Assembly: GCF_002001165.1 (NCBI RefSeq)
Contig: NZ_MUNQ01000016.1
Span: forward strand, 62,001-126,000
DNA length: 64,000 bases
Source of the DNA: Rhodanobacter sp. C05
Lineage (GTDB): Bacteria > Pseudomonadota > Gammaproteobacteria > Xanthomonadales > Rhodanobacteraceae
Reading direction: 5' to 3'
The number at the start of each line of letters is the position of its first letter. Within the stretch, counting starts at the first letter, position 1. Positions 43,885 to 51,412 of this stretch are shown piece after piece. The notes beneath the pieces were generated by a model. The model was given only the letters and a program-made list of their open reading frames with translations, was not told where the DNA came from and did not search any database. The position numbers were made by a program, and so were the translations under genes.

Positions 43885-44226
43885 ATGGACAACAACGTCA
43901 TTAGTTCGGTCATCGAATGGGTTTACATCGCTCTGTGTGTCTACACGTTTGCCGGCCTGCTGGGCCGCAAGCTTTTCGCCAGCACCAAGCTGGGTTCGCT
44001 CTACAAGAAGTTCGTAAACAACACTGCCGACGGCATCATGCGCAGCAACGCCTACACCAAGTACATCACTTGGCTCGTCCAGGCAGTCGTTCTATTCGTG
44101 GCCATCAGCACTGACGATCAGTTGCTGATCCTTGCCACAGTGCTCTATAGCGTCAGCAAGATCTTCATCTATACCGACGCCAAGCACCTGCTGGCTACGC
44201 GTGCAGCGGCCACACCGAGTACGTAA
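43885..44226 (+). CDS. Small membrane protein of unknown function
   Basis: 113 residues with two or three hydrophobic segments (VIEWVYIALCVYTFAGLL; YITWLVQAVVLFVAIS; LLILATVLYSVSKIFIY). The ATG at 43885 follows AAGGGG. It may be controlled by the divergent XRE regulator. No family recognised. Confidence 0.65.
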   Translation: MDNNVISSVIEWVYIALCVYTFAGLLGRKLFASTKLGSLYKKFVNNTADGIMRSNAYTKYITWLVQAVVLFVAISTDDQLLILATVLYSVSKIFIYTDAKHLLATRAAATPST

Positions 44227-44312
44227 TACCCAATAACGGGGTCCTTTCGGCCCTCGCGTCATCCTGCCGCGCGAGATAGCTGTGAACAGGCGGCGGCTTC
44301 GTCTCCTGGCTG

Positions 44313-44480
44313 GTGTTCAGTTGGTTCAACGACAACGTCAACCCCGGCAGCAGTGTGCTGGGGTTGGCGGCACTGACGGTTGTGGTGGCTTCCGTTACTT
44401 GGCTGGCGGGTGCGGGTAGCCGCTATGCGGGGATACCGCCTCGCCACCCAGTCGAAGGGCACGTCTGTGCCACATCGTGA
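44313..44480 (+). pseudogene. Membrane-protein fragment
   Basis: A short frame with a plausible membrane segment (VLGLAALTVVVASVTWLAGAG) and a preceding SWLVFSWFNDNVN. It has a GTG but no ribosome binding site, and the frame is cut by a stop just upstream, so it is more likely a remnant than a gene. Confidence 0.3.
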
Positions 44481-44532
44481 TCACCGAAGGATCGCAAGGC
44501 CAAGCTAAAACTAACGCAAAGGAATTCCATCC

Positions 44533-45687
44533 ATGACAGCGCATAACCACGATCGCCCCCCATCCGGAAGGGTGATCCTCTTGAGAGTCAGCCAGAAGGC
44601 ACTATTGTTCGGCATCGCCTCGACGTTGGCCGCTTGCTCTGGAGGAAAAGTAGCCGCCGTCCAGAACGCCATCCTCCCGGCCGATCCGTCGTACAAGATC
44701 GGGCAAGCGTTCGACCATCGAAAAATCTGCACATCTACGAAGTGGGATACGGTCAAAGATGGCAGGGGCCGACTGATCGTCGAGTATCGCTGTGAACTAA
44801 GCGGTGTGGCGGACTACTACAAATCGCTTGACGATAAGAAGTTGGCCGCCTTGCAGGGAACTATCCAGGGCCTCGAAGGCAATTACATTGCTGGGATGAC
44901 ATCCCTGCAAACCAAGATTGACGGCGAGCAAAAGAAACTGACCGAGCTCAACGCAGGCATCGTGAATCCCGATGCCCAAGCCAACGTTGATGCTGAGAAG
45001 ATCAAGTTGCAAGACCAGTCCGAAGAATTGTTGGCACTGAAGTCCGGGGACGTGACCTCAATCATAAGCACGACAAATCGAATAAGCGCCAGCCTTCCAA
45101 CGGACTCGTTCAATGACGCAGATCTATCGACCATCGCCAGAGATGCGAGTGAGCATCTCTCCCTATCCACCAAGGCTGGCCAGAATGGCGCGCCGTCAGC
45201 GGAACTGACGAGAGACGAAAACGGGATCACATCAGCCAGTCAAAGTGCCATCTACGAGCTGCAAAGGAGTATCGGACTGCTGCAGTCAGGCATAGCTCAG
45301 AGTGCTGCAAGTATTCAGCAAGACAAGAATGACACGGCAGGAATACAGAACCGGATTGTTGATGTGTCTGCCCTCATCAAGTCTGACCAAGACGAGCTTG
45401 CAAAAGAAACGGCTGGCAAAGAGGACTATTTCAGGAACTTAGAAAAGAGTGTCGGCGCGCAGATTCAAGCGATTGGTCTGAACCCCGTCGTCAGAGGAGA
45501 TGAGTTGTTTCAGTGGACAGTCGCCGATGACAACACACCAAGCTTAGTCTACGCAGGCGCTGAGATGGTTCACAAAGATGGCCACACCGATGATATTGCA
45601 TACGGCTACAACTCTGTCGGAACTGCAATTCAGCTGATCGTCCAAAACTCAATGAACAATTATTCCCAGTACGAACCGCAAATTTGA
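44533..45687 (+). CDS. Lipoprotein with long coiled coil, unknown function
   Basis: 384 residues. A signal peptide ends in lipobox TLAAC (Cys about 35). Residues 95-300 are strongly helical with heptad character (QTKIDGEQKKLTELNAGI; ELQRSIGLLQSGIAQSAA). The C-terminal 80 residues look globular (FQWTVADDNTPSLVYAGAEM). No family recognised. It is followed by another exported protein gene in the same direction. Confidence 0.65.
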   Translation: MTAHNHDRPPSGRVILLRVSQKALLFGIASTLAACSGGKVAAVQNAILPADPSYKIGQAFDHRKICTSTKWDTVKDGRGRLIVEYRCELSGVADYYKSLDDKKLAALQGTIQGLEGNYIAGMTSLQTKIDGEQKKLTELNAGIVNPDAQANVDAEKIKLQDQSEELLALKSGDVTSIISTTNRISASLPTDSFNDADLSTIARDASEHLSLSTKAGQNGAPSAELTRDENGITSASQSAIYELQRSIGLLQSGIAQSAASIQQDKNDTAGIQNRIVDVSALIKSDQDELAKETAGKEDYFRNLEKSVGAQIQAIGLNPVVRGDELFQWTVADDNTPSLVYAGAEMVHKDGHTDDIAYGYNSVGTAIQLIVQNSMNNYSQYEPQI

Positions 45688-45739
45688 GTTTAATGGGCGA
45701 GCTGCAAATCCGAATGGCGTTCTGTGCAAGAAAACATCT

Positions 45740-45759
45740 GTCGCCGTGAATTCGGCGAC
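45740..45759. repeat. Small palindrome in a leader region
   Basis: GTCGCCG-TGAATT-CGGCGAC, 7-bp arms, about 150 bp before the start of the cysteine-repeat protein gene. Could be an operator or mRNA hairpin; no T run follows. Confidence 0.4.
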
Positions 45760-45911
45760 GGATACAGTTGATGCACTTTCGCAAATGATCAGCTGACTCC
45801 GACCGAAGAAGGATGTTGTTCATTGCGGTGTTCGCTTCGACGCCAGGCGGTCATGCGGAGTTACCTACCGCTCGATCCATTCCCAATGACTCATTGAAGG
45901 AAAATAGTTTA

Positions 45912-46826
45912 ATGAAAACTAGGACACTGATCCTCCTGTGTGTCATCGTCATTTGCGTTACCGTTGCCTTCCTTGGCTACCAGAGTATCAACTCCAACTC
46001 GGCATCCGGTGATGTAACGGTCCCAGTGGACAACAGCCCTGCTAACAATGGGACCACCGACCAAGACGCTAGGGCCCAGGTCGCCGCTGCTCTGGCCGGC
46101 ACAGTAAGCGTGCCGGTGCAATCCGCTGCGGTTCAACAGCCGGCTGCTACCGCTGTAGCGGCCGACTCAGCGCAGGACATGGATCTGCCCGCTATCGAAG
46201 CCGACGGTACAGGCGTGGACGGTCATCCCCTGTCGCTCGCAACAACGGACAGCAAGGTGGCCTGGCAGATAGCTGCTAAGAACGGTTCCAAGCTTATGCT
46301 GACGGTCACAGCTATCAACCACGAGGGCTATCCAGTCTATGCACTTACTTGTGCCAACGGCCGTTGCTCCAATGAAACACTGGGCGACCAGGGTACGGTG
46401 CAACAGGTATCGGTCGCTATGACGGATGTTCGTCAAGTCGATATCAGTCGTTACGGCTACAAGTGCGATGTGATCTGTACTGACAAGGCAGGCAACATCA
46501 TTGGCCGTCCTTCGCCTTACCCGCCGTCGCATTGGAGCCAGTCGGTTACACAGCCGTTAGCTGTTTTAGCGGCCATGAAGCGTGAAAACGGTGATTCGGA
46601 TATCCCAGTGAGCGGGATCAATCAAGATGGCTTTCCGATCTACGACGCTTTGTGTGGCCTAGATGGTCAGTGCCATGACGCAGCGGGGAATCGTCAGGGT
46701 ACTGTCAAACAGGTGGCTGATCAGTTGGAAGCAGTTGATCCTCAGGCTGCAGTGGATTACCACCTGACGTGCGCCGTGTTTTGTTCAGACGCCCTGAGCA
46801 ACGTCGTGGGTCAGCCATCGCTATGA
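45912..46826 (+). CDS. Secreted or anchored protein with two cysteine-rich repeats
   Basis: 304 residues from the ATG at 45912. An N-terminal membrane helix (TLILLCVIVICVTVAFLGY), an Ala/Val/Pro-rich linker, then two copies of a module of about 63 residues. Copy 1 runs from GYPVYALTCANGRC to CDVICTDKAGN; copy 2 from GFPIYDALCGLDGQC to CAVFCSDALSN. Each has C-x4-C then C-x3-C, and both end in V/I-x-G-x-PS, so the module arose by duplication and is probably disulfide-stabilised. Family unknown. Confidence 0.68.
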   Translation: MKTRTLILLCVIVICVTVAFLGYQSINSNSASGDVTVPVDNSPANNGTTDQDARAQVAAALAGTVSVPVQSAAVQQPAATAVAADSAQDMDLPAIEADGTGVDGHPLSLATTDSKVAWQIAAKNGSKLMLTVTAINHEGYPVYALTCANGRCSNETLGDQGTVQQVSVAMTDVRQVDISRYGYKCDVICTDKAGNIIGRPSPYPPSHWSQSVTQPLAVLAAMKRENGDSDIPVSGINQDGFPIYDALCGLDGQCHDAAGNRQGTVKQVADQLEAVDPQAAVDYHLTCAVFCSDALSNVVGQPSL

Positions 46827-47466
46827 AAAAAGCTGACCTTGGCAAGCTAGGTCAATGCGTTGCCAGTGCTCGGCGTGTCAGCAAAAGAGATCGGCCCGAC
46901 ACGGTCCCTTGTTTGCGTCTTGGGCGACCAGCGAAACAGTTCATCGAATGATCGCCTCGCATCACTTCTGGCTCGTCACGCTCGATGTCTGGCTCTCTGC
47001 TCATGAACTTCCCCCGCGGCGTCTGGATTAACTGATTGGGGTGAGATGTCTCCATCCCTTCGGACTTTTGCTTGCCAGCATAAAACTGGTCGTCGCCAGC
47101 TCTTCGGCTGGCGACTAGGGTTACTTGTCAGCCCTTGCCTAGGGCGGTCTGTAAAAAGCGTACGGCTCGCTTGCAGCATCGCGTACGCTATATATCTGTC
47201 AGCCCTTGCCTACGGCGGTCTGATTAAATTTCGGGGGGGGCTCGCTTCGCCTCGCCCCCCTCTCCCCCTTTTCTACCTTAGCTCATTTGTCCTTACGGAA
47301 TTCTTGTTTGGCAACTTACACCCCGCCGACGCCGGGTGAACTCGTCGGCATAAGATAGGGTGATCAAATGTAAAAATTTACATTCGGGGAAATAGGACTG
47401 AAAGACAGGCCTGTTTCATGCGGCAAAGATTCATAAGCCCGCAAGAGTTCATGGTCCATGCGTGCA
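46827..47466. other. 640-bp gene-poor stretch with repeats
   Basis: Holds a 26-bp direct repeat (47126-47151 and 47197-47222) and runs of G and C around 47232-47275. Short frames show no recognisable products. It looks like a junction of accessory pieces. Confidence 0.5.
47126..47222. repeat. Pair of 26-bp direct repeats
   Basis: Copies at 47126-47151 and 47197-47222 share TGTCAGCCCTTGCCT and GGCGGTCTG with one mismatch, 71 bp apart. The spacer contains the inverted arms GCGTACG and CGTACGC. Confidence 0.7.
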
Positions 47467-47647
47467 TCAGCTCGATCGCACCAACCAAGCGACCCGCTGG
47501 TGGCTCGCCGCCAAACCGGTCTGACGCAGCTTCAGGTAAATCATAGCGGCGCCGTAGCGATGGCGCCGGCGCGCCAGCGCCAGCGCCAGAAAGTGTTTGC
47601 GCCACGAGGCTTTCCGATCGAGTCTCAGATCGTCGCGCAACTCGCTT
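47467..47647 (-). pseudogene. Transposase OrfB fragment (IS3 family)
   Basis: A minus-strand frame encodes KSELRDDLRLDRKASWRK..., then RRRHRYGAAMIYLKLRQTGL and SHQRVAWL, then stops. This follows the HTH_21 pattern R-R-Y-G-Y-R-R-I-x-x-L-L-x-R-x-G-x-x-V-N-x-K-R-V-x-R-L of IS3-family OrfB. Only about 60 residues remain and no DDE core follows. Confidence 0.5.
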
Positions 47648-47648
47648 T

Positions 47649-48452
47649 TTAAATGTCTTCGTTAATTTGCGTGGCTGTGAGAATGCGACTCGACAGGCGC
47701 CTGACGGTAGGAGCATCGAAGCCTCGCTTGGCATTGCTAATGTGCTCAATCAGCTCGTCTCGCTCATGTTCATCCTCAATGATGAGATAGCGAATGTCGT
47801 CAGGTTCGAACTTGAGGCACGCAGCACCGACCAAGCTGTTGTAATGATCCTTCCTTTCGTCTGTTTCGATGTTTTCAAGCGGCACGTACCCTGGAAAAGG
47901 CGACTCCCAGGCCGGCACGTAACGCCACTCTCGTTCGTTAGCAAAGCGATAATTATGCTCAATGGTGCCATCCTTACGGATCAAATCACCTTCATAGTTC
48001 TTGCTGATGCGATACGTATTCAAAAGATCGTGATACACCCGAGTCATGCGCTCGTCTTCGTTGGAATCAACGACTTCCTCACGAATGTGCCTAAGGAACT
48101 TGCCCATCGAGACAATGTGGGTGTCGGTCAGGTGACTCATCTTGCTGAGATACAAGACTGGATTTAGATGCATTTTGATAGCCCACTCTTTGGTCATCCC
48201 AATGCCGTAGTTGCCGTACGCCCTCATGTGATCAGTTGCTTCTGACAGGCGTAAATCACAAAACGAAACCATGGGCGCCGCAAAGAAGACGTGCTCGTAC
48301 TGTCCGAAGATTCGTTCACGCGCGTAGGAAATCTTGAAATTGTTCTCAAGAATCCCCCAGAGAGCTGCCTTCTCCTTTGTGTAGTGAAACAGCGTATTTG
48401 GGTATCGCCCTTTTTTGAAAATGCATTCTTCTTGCGTTATTTCTTCACTCAT
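47649..48452 (-). CDS. AbiGi-like abortive infection protein
   Basis: 267 residues from the ATG at 48452, which has GGGAAGGG upstream; the frame is open to 48479. It resembles the AbiGi family (annotated as abortive phage resistance antitoxin): LFHYTKEKAALWGILENNFK, then PMVSFCDLRLSEATDHMRAYGNYGIGMTKEWAIK, and NPVLYLSK. AbiGi is normally encoded with a second protein, AbiGii; none is visible next to it. An integron-like R' core site (48481) lies 29 bp upstream, so it may be an old cassette. Confidence 0.7.
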   Translation of the reverse strand: MSEEITQEECIFKKGRYPNTLFHYTKEKAALWGILENNFKISYARERIFGQYEHVFFAAPMVSFCDLRLSEATDHMRAYGNYGIGMTKEWAIKMHLNPVLYLSKMSHLTDTHIVSMGKFLRHIREEVVDSNEDERMTRVYHDLLNTYRISKNYEGDLIRKDGTIEHNYRFANEREWRYVPAWESPFPGYVPLENIETDERKDHYNSLVGAACLKFEPDDIRYLIIEDEHERDELIEHISNAKRGFDAPTVRRLSSRILTATQINEDI

Positions 48453-48480
48453 ACCCTTCCCTTGCTCCGACTCTGACAAT

Positions 48481-48487
48481 GTATAAC
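48481..48487 (-). other. Possible orphan integron core site
   Basis: Minus strand GCGTTATAC gives the R' pattern GTTATAC directly before the AbiGi-like gene. No matching R'' arm or hairpin is visible on either side, so this is only suggestive. Confidence 0.3.
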
Positions 48488-48855
48488 GCAGGTGACGGAT
48501 GGTGCGCTGCGAAATCCTACGCCTAGAAAGACTCAGCCCATCGGCCTGCGATGATACCGGAGCGATAGGGCACGGTGCCTAGATCGGTGCTCGTTGAGTC
48601 AAGTTGGCCGGGGCTATGATTGGTGATTGAGCTTGGCTCGTCGATCGGCTACTTCTAGCCGATCCCGGCCGGCTCCTTCACGTAGATCAGCATGCCTGTG
48701 CGCTGATCATGATCAATCGGTACTACCGATCAACTTCATAGTCGTGCGCACGATCCCTCCCCCTTTCTTTTTTTTGCCCGAGGCGTTGATGCTTTTGTTA
48801 TCGTGAGATGGAATACACAACATGCTCAGCGCGGTCACATCGATCAGGATCCAAC
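48488..48855. other. Intergenic stretch with dispersed repeat copy A
   Basis: No gene. It contains the repeat at 48648-48750, a GATCGGCT/AGCCGATC hairpin near 48642-48663, and a run of T (CCTTTCTTTTTTTTG) near 48765-48778. Confidence 0.5.
48648..48750 (+). repeat. Dispersed intergenic repeat, copy A
   Basis: About 100 bp, similar to the reverse complement of 62950-63049. Shared blocks include TGCGCTGATCATGATC, GATCAACTTCAT and GCCGAT-CCGGCCGG. Rich in TGATCA palindromes and not coding. Confidence 0.7.
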
Positions 48856-49833
48856 ATGTGTTATTCGGCGCAAATTTGGGCGGACTTCAGGAAATACGAG
48901 CGCATTGGCGGAAAGCTCAACATAAAGGAATTCACCAAGCTCGCGGGCTGGACTAAGAAGAAAGGCAACTGGGTCAAAGTGGTCCCAAAGGCGATGCGGC
49001 GCGCGATGACCGACGCTACGAGTGGCGTGCTGGACATCGGCACAGTTGAGGTCGCGCGCGAAGCGGAAACGGAGGCGATCGCCTTAATCGCGTCTGAGAT
49101 AGGCACCCAAGAAGCGCGCCTCGTCGAAGCGAACGCCAAGCTAGCGTCAAGCAAGCCGACCAAAAAGGCCGAGAACGACCGCCGCGTCGCAACCAACAAG
49201 ATCGAGGCAGGAAGGAAGAAACTGGAAGACTTAGCGTTACCAGCATCGGCCGATGGCATCGACAGGATCTGGCCAGGTCACTTTGCTCCGGTGATGATTC
49301 GTGATCCTGAAACGGGCGGTCGTATGGTCGTCCCGATGCGCTACCGTTGTCGCCTGCCCGGCTGGACAGAAGCCGATGAGATCGAGAAACCAGGCACGTA
49401 TAACGCTCGGCGCGACAAGCTCTCGACCGTATGGCGCAAGGTATTCGGTTACAACCACGGCATTATGATCGTGGATCGATTTTACGAAAGCGTGTATCTC
49501 CACAATCTGCAGCAACGACCGCTGGTACCTGGTGAGCGCGAGCAGAGCGTTGAAATCCTCTTCTCGCCATCGACCGGTGAGAACCTCTTCGTTGCCTGTC
49601 TCTGGACCTATGTCGAGCCAGCCGGTGACAATCCGGGGTTCTACACATTCGCCGCGATCACCGATGACCCACCCTTTGAAGTTATTGATGCAGGCCACGA
49701 CCGGTGTCCCGTTCCAATTCAGGAAGAGGACGTCGATGCATGGCTCGATCCAAGGTCGAATGACTACGCGAGCATGTATGCGATCCTCGACCGGCGTGTG
49801 CGGCCGTACTACGAGCATCGATTGACGGGCTGA
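48856..49833 (+). CDS. SOS response-associated (SRAP/HMCES-like) protein
   Basis: 325 residues from the ATG at 48856, which gives the obligatory MCYSAQ start with Cys2. SRAP proteins use Cys2 to form a covalent link with abasic sites in single-stranded DNA. Also visible are TYNARRDKLS (conserved Asn) and HDRCPV near the end (His of the active site). It is longer than YedK (222 residues), with an extra charged helical insert after residue 50. It lies close to the lexA-imuAB-dnaE2 and MrfAB-like genes; no LexA palindrome is seen upstream. Confidence 0.82.
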   Translation: MCYSAQIWADFRKYERIGGKLNIKEFTKLAGWTKKKGNWVKVVPKAMRRAMTDATSGVLDIGTVEVAREAETEAIALIASEIGTQEARLVEANAKLASSKPTKKAENDRRVATNKIEAGRKKLEDLALPASADGIDRIWPGHFAPVMIRDPETGGRMVVPMRYRCRLPGWTEADEIEKPGTYNARRDKLSTVWRKVFGYNHGIMIVDRFYESVYLHNLQQRPLVPGEREQSVEILFSPSTGENLFVACLWTYVEPAGDNPGFYTFAAITDDPPFEVIDAGHDRCPVPIQEEDVDAWLDPRSNDYASMYAILDRRVRPYYEHRLTG

Positions 49834-50005
49834 CGCACTCGCTACTTGTACCGATCGTTGTATTCAAGGATTCACAGGCCGGAGATCACCGCGCGACTCG
49901 TGGTCTACTTTGCCGATAACCGCACAACCGGCTGAAATCGGCCAAAAGGCGTCGTTAGCGAGCGTCTGCTTCCGGGTAGCCCCTTGCCAGTGCGACACTT
50001 GATCT

Positions 50006-51139
50006 ATGGCAATCCCAATCCACGATTTTGCCCACAGCCTCATCTTGGCCAAGGCAGACGATGACTTGAAGCAACAGCTCGTCATTCACTTCGAGACGAG
50101 CGATCTGTCGGCGCCGGACAAGGCGCCACTTGTTGTTACAACTATGCTCGTGATGACCTGGGTGCTTCAGCAAGCGCGGTCGATGTACAAGGCGGCTGAG
50201 CAAGAGACGCTTGTTGCGGCCATATCCAGTTCAGCAAAACCAAACGCCCTGGCCGTTTGGAGTAGCTCAGGCCTGGACTGGATCATTCTGAGCGAAGGTC
50301 TAATGGTGCTTCTGCGTGATCGAATCGATAGCGTAGCTGAGCGTTTCGCGGCGTCTTTTCCGGAACTCATCGATACCGAGCTCATGCGACGTCTTCTCGC
50401 CGAGAAACCTCTTTCTGGCGGCTTCAAAACTTCGCTCAGCTCTTTCCTGTATTTTGCGGCAGTTGCATTCTTCACTGGGCACGAGGCCGGGCATCACGTC
50501 GCTGGGCATCGATCTCAATACCCAAAGCGTGCCCACGCGGAGAATTCCGAGGACGATGCTATTGATCGGGGCGGAGATTGGCTCATCGGGCAGGCCCTAG
50601 AGCGTGACGCTGACATTCTGGGCCTGACCCTATGCCGCATCGCCATGACTGACCTGCTGAGCAAGTTATGGGGCGTGACGGAGGCAGAGAATCTTTCCGC
50701 CTATGAACAGCAAGTTTTCCAGCGTGTGCTCGCCGCTCTGATATCGACAGGCGCCTTGACAGCAGCGGTGTTCATCAAGCCCAAGAGCATCGAATGGGTA
50801 GAGGTGCCTAAAAGGTCACATCCTCCCGCAATTGCTCGGCTGCTGACGCTTGCCTCGATCATATCCTTCGCGATCAAGAAGAACTTTCACGGCTTAGACG
50901 CTTTGTCACGGAGATGGATACGAGTGGCATCGTTAGAAGTCGCTGTCGGCGCCACTATCGTGCCCGGAACAGACGCCGACCGAATACAGCAGGAGCGCAT
51001 TGCACGGGGTGGCGAGCCCGCAGCGATCCGGGCGACAGGAATTCGAAAGGCGATGCACGATCCGACGTTCCGGAAGTACATGGCGCAGCTAGATGCAAAA
51101 ATTTGGGAGATCCGACCTCGTCTGAAACCTAGAAGATAG
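50006..51139 (+). CDS. Putative zinc metallopeptidase (HEXXH zincin)
   Basis: 377 residues. HEAGH at 159-163 within FFTGHEAGHHVAGH, with a likely third ligand in ALERDADILGL (about 199-203), the gluzincin-like arrangement of M48 peptidases. Two hydrophobic stretches (LYFAAVAFF just before HEAGH; VLAALISTGALTAAVFI) could be membrane-associated. The rest is unlike known families I recognise. It lies between an SRAP gene and an unknown 570-residue gene, all on the plus strand. Confidence 0.6.
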   Translation: MAIPIHDFAHSLILAKADDDLKQQLVIHFETSDLSAPDKAPLVVTTMLVMTWVLQQARSMYKAAEQETLVAAISSSAKPNALAVWSSSGLDWIILSEGLMVLLRDRIDSVAERFAASFPELIDTELMRRLLAEKPLSGGFKTSLSSFLYFAAVAFFTGHEAGHHVAGHRSQYPKRAHAENSEDDAIDRGGDWLIGQALERDADILGLTLCRIAMTDLLSKLWGVTEAENLSAYEQQVFQRVLAALISTGALTAAVFIKPKSIEWVEVPKRSHPPAIARLLTLASIISFAIKKNFHGLDALSRRWIRVASLEVAVGATIVPGTDADRIQQERIARGGEPAAIRATGIRKAMHDPTFRKYMAQLDAKIWEIRPRLKPRR

Positions 51140-51412
51140 ACCTGTCATGTGGCCTCGCTGTATGCGCGCCGATGCTTCTAGGAGCGATCCACCGAAAGCA
51201 ACGCCGCTACTTGCAATCCTGAATGTCTGAGGTGCAAAAGGCCTCCTGCAGCCCCAGAACGGTTTCTCTAAGAATGAGCGGGCGCTCTCTTCTTCCCGAT
51301 AGCACGGGCTAATCAACTTCCTCCGTTGCCTCTGGAAGCGGACACAAGCGGCAGGAAGCTAGCGCCTGCATTGCGGTAGGCTGCAAGCGCAGAATCTGAA
51401 TGGAGGCACGTA

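Noticed and set aside
47230-47280. G-run/C-run as an intrinsic terminator
   Set aside because: Only the outer G6/C6 pair; the inner bases are not complementary, so a stable stem is not convincing.
47378-47749. 123-codon minus-strand frame near the AbiGi-like gene
   Set aside because: Overlaps the AbiGi-like gene end and the transposase remnant in another frame; no protein-like composition.
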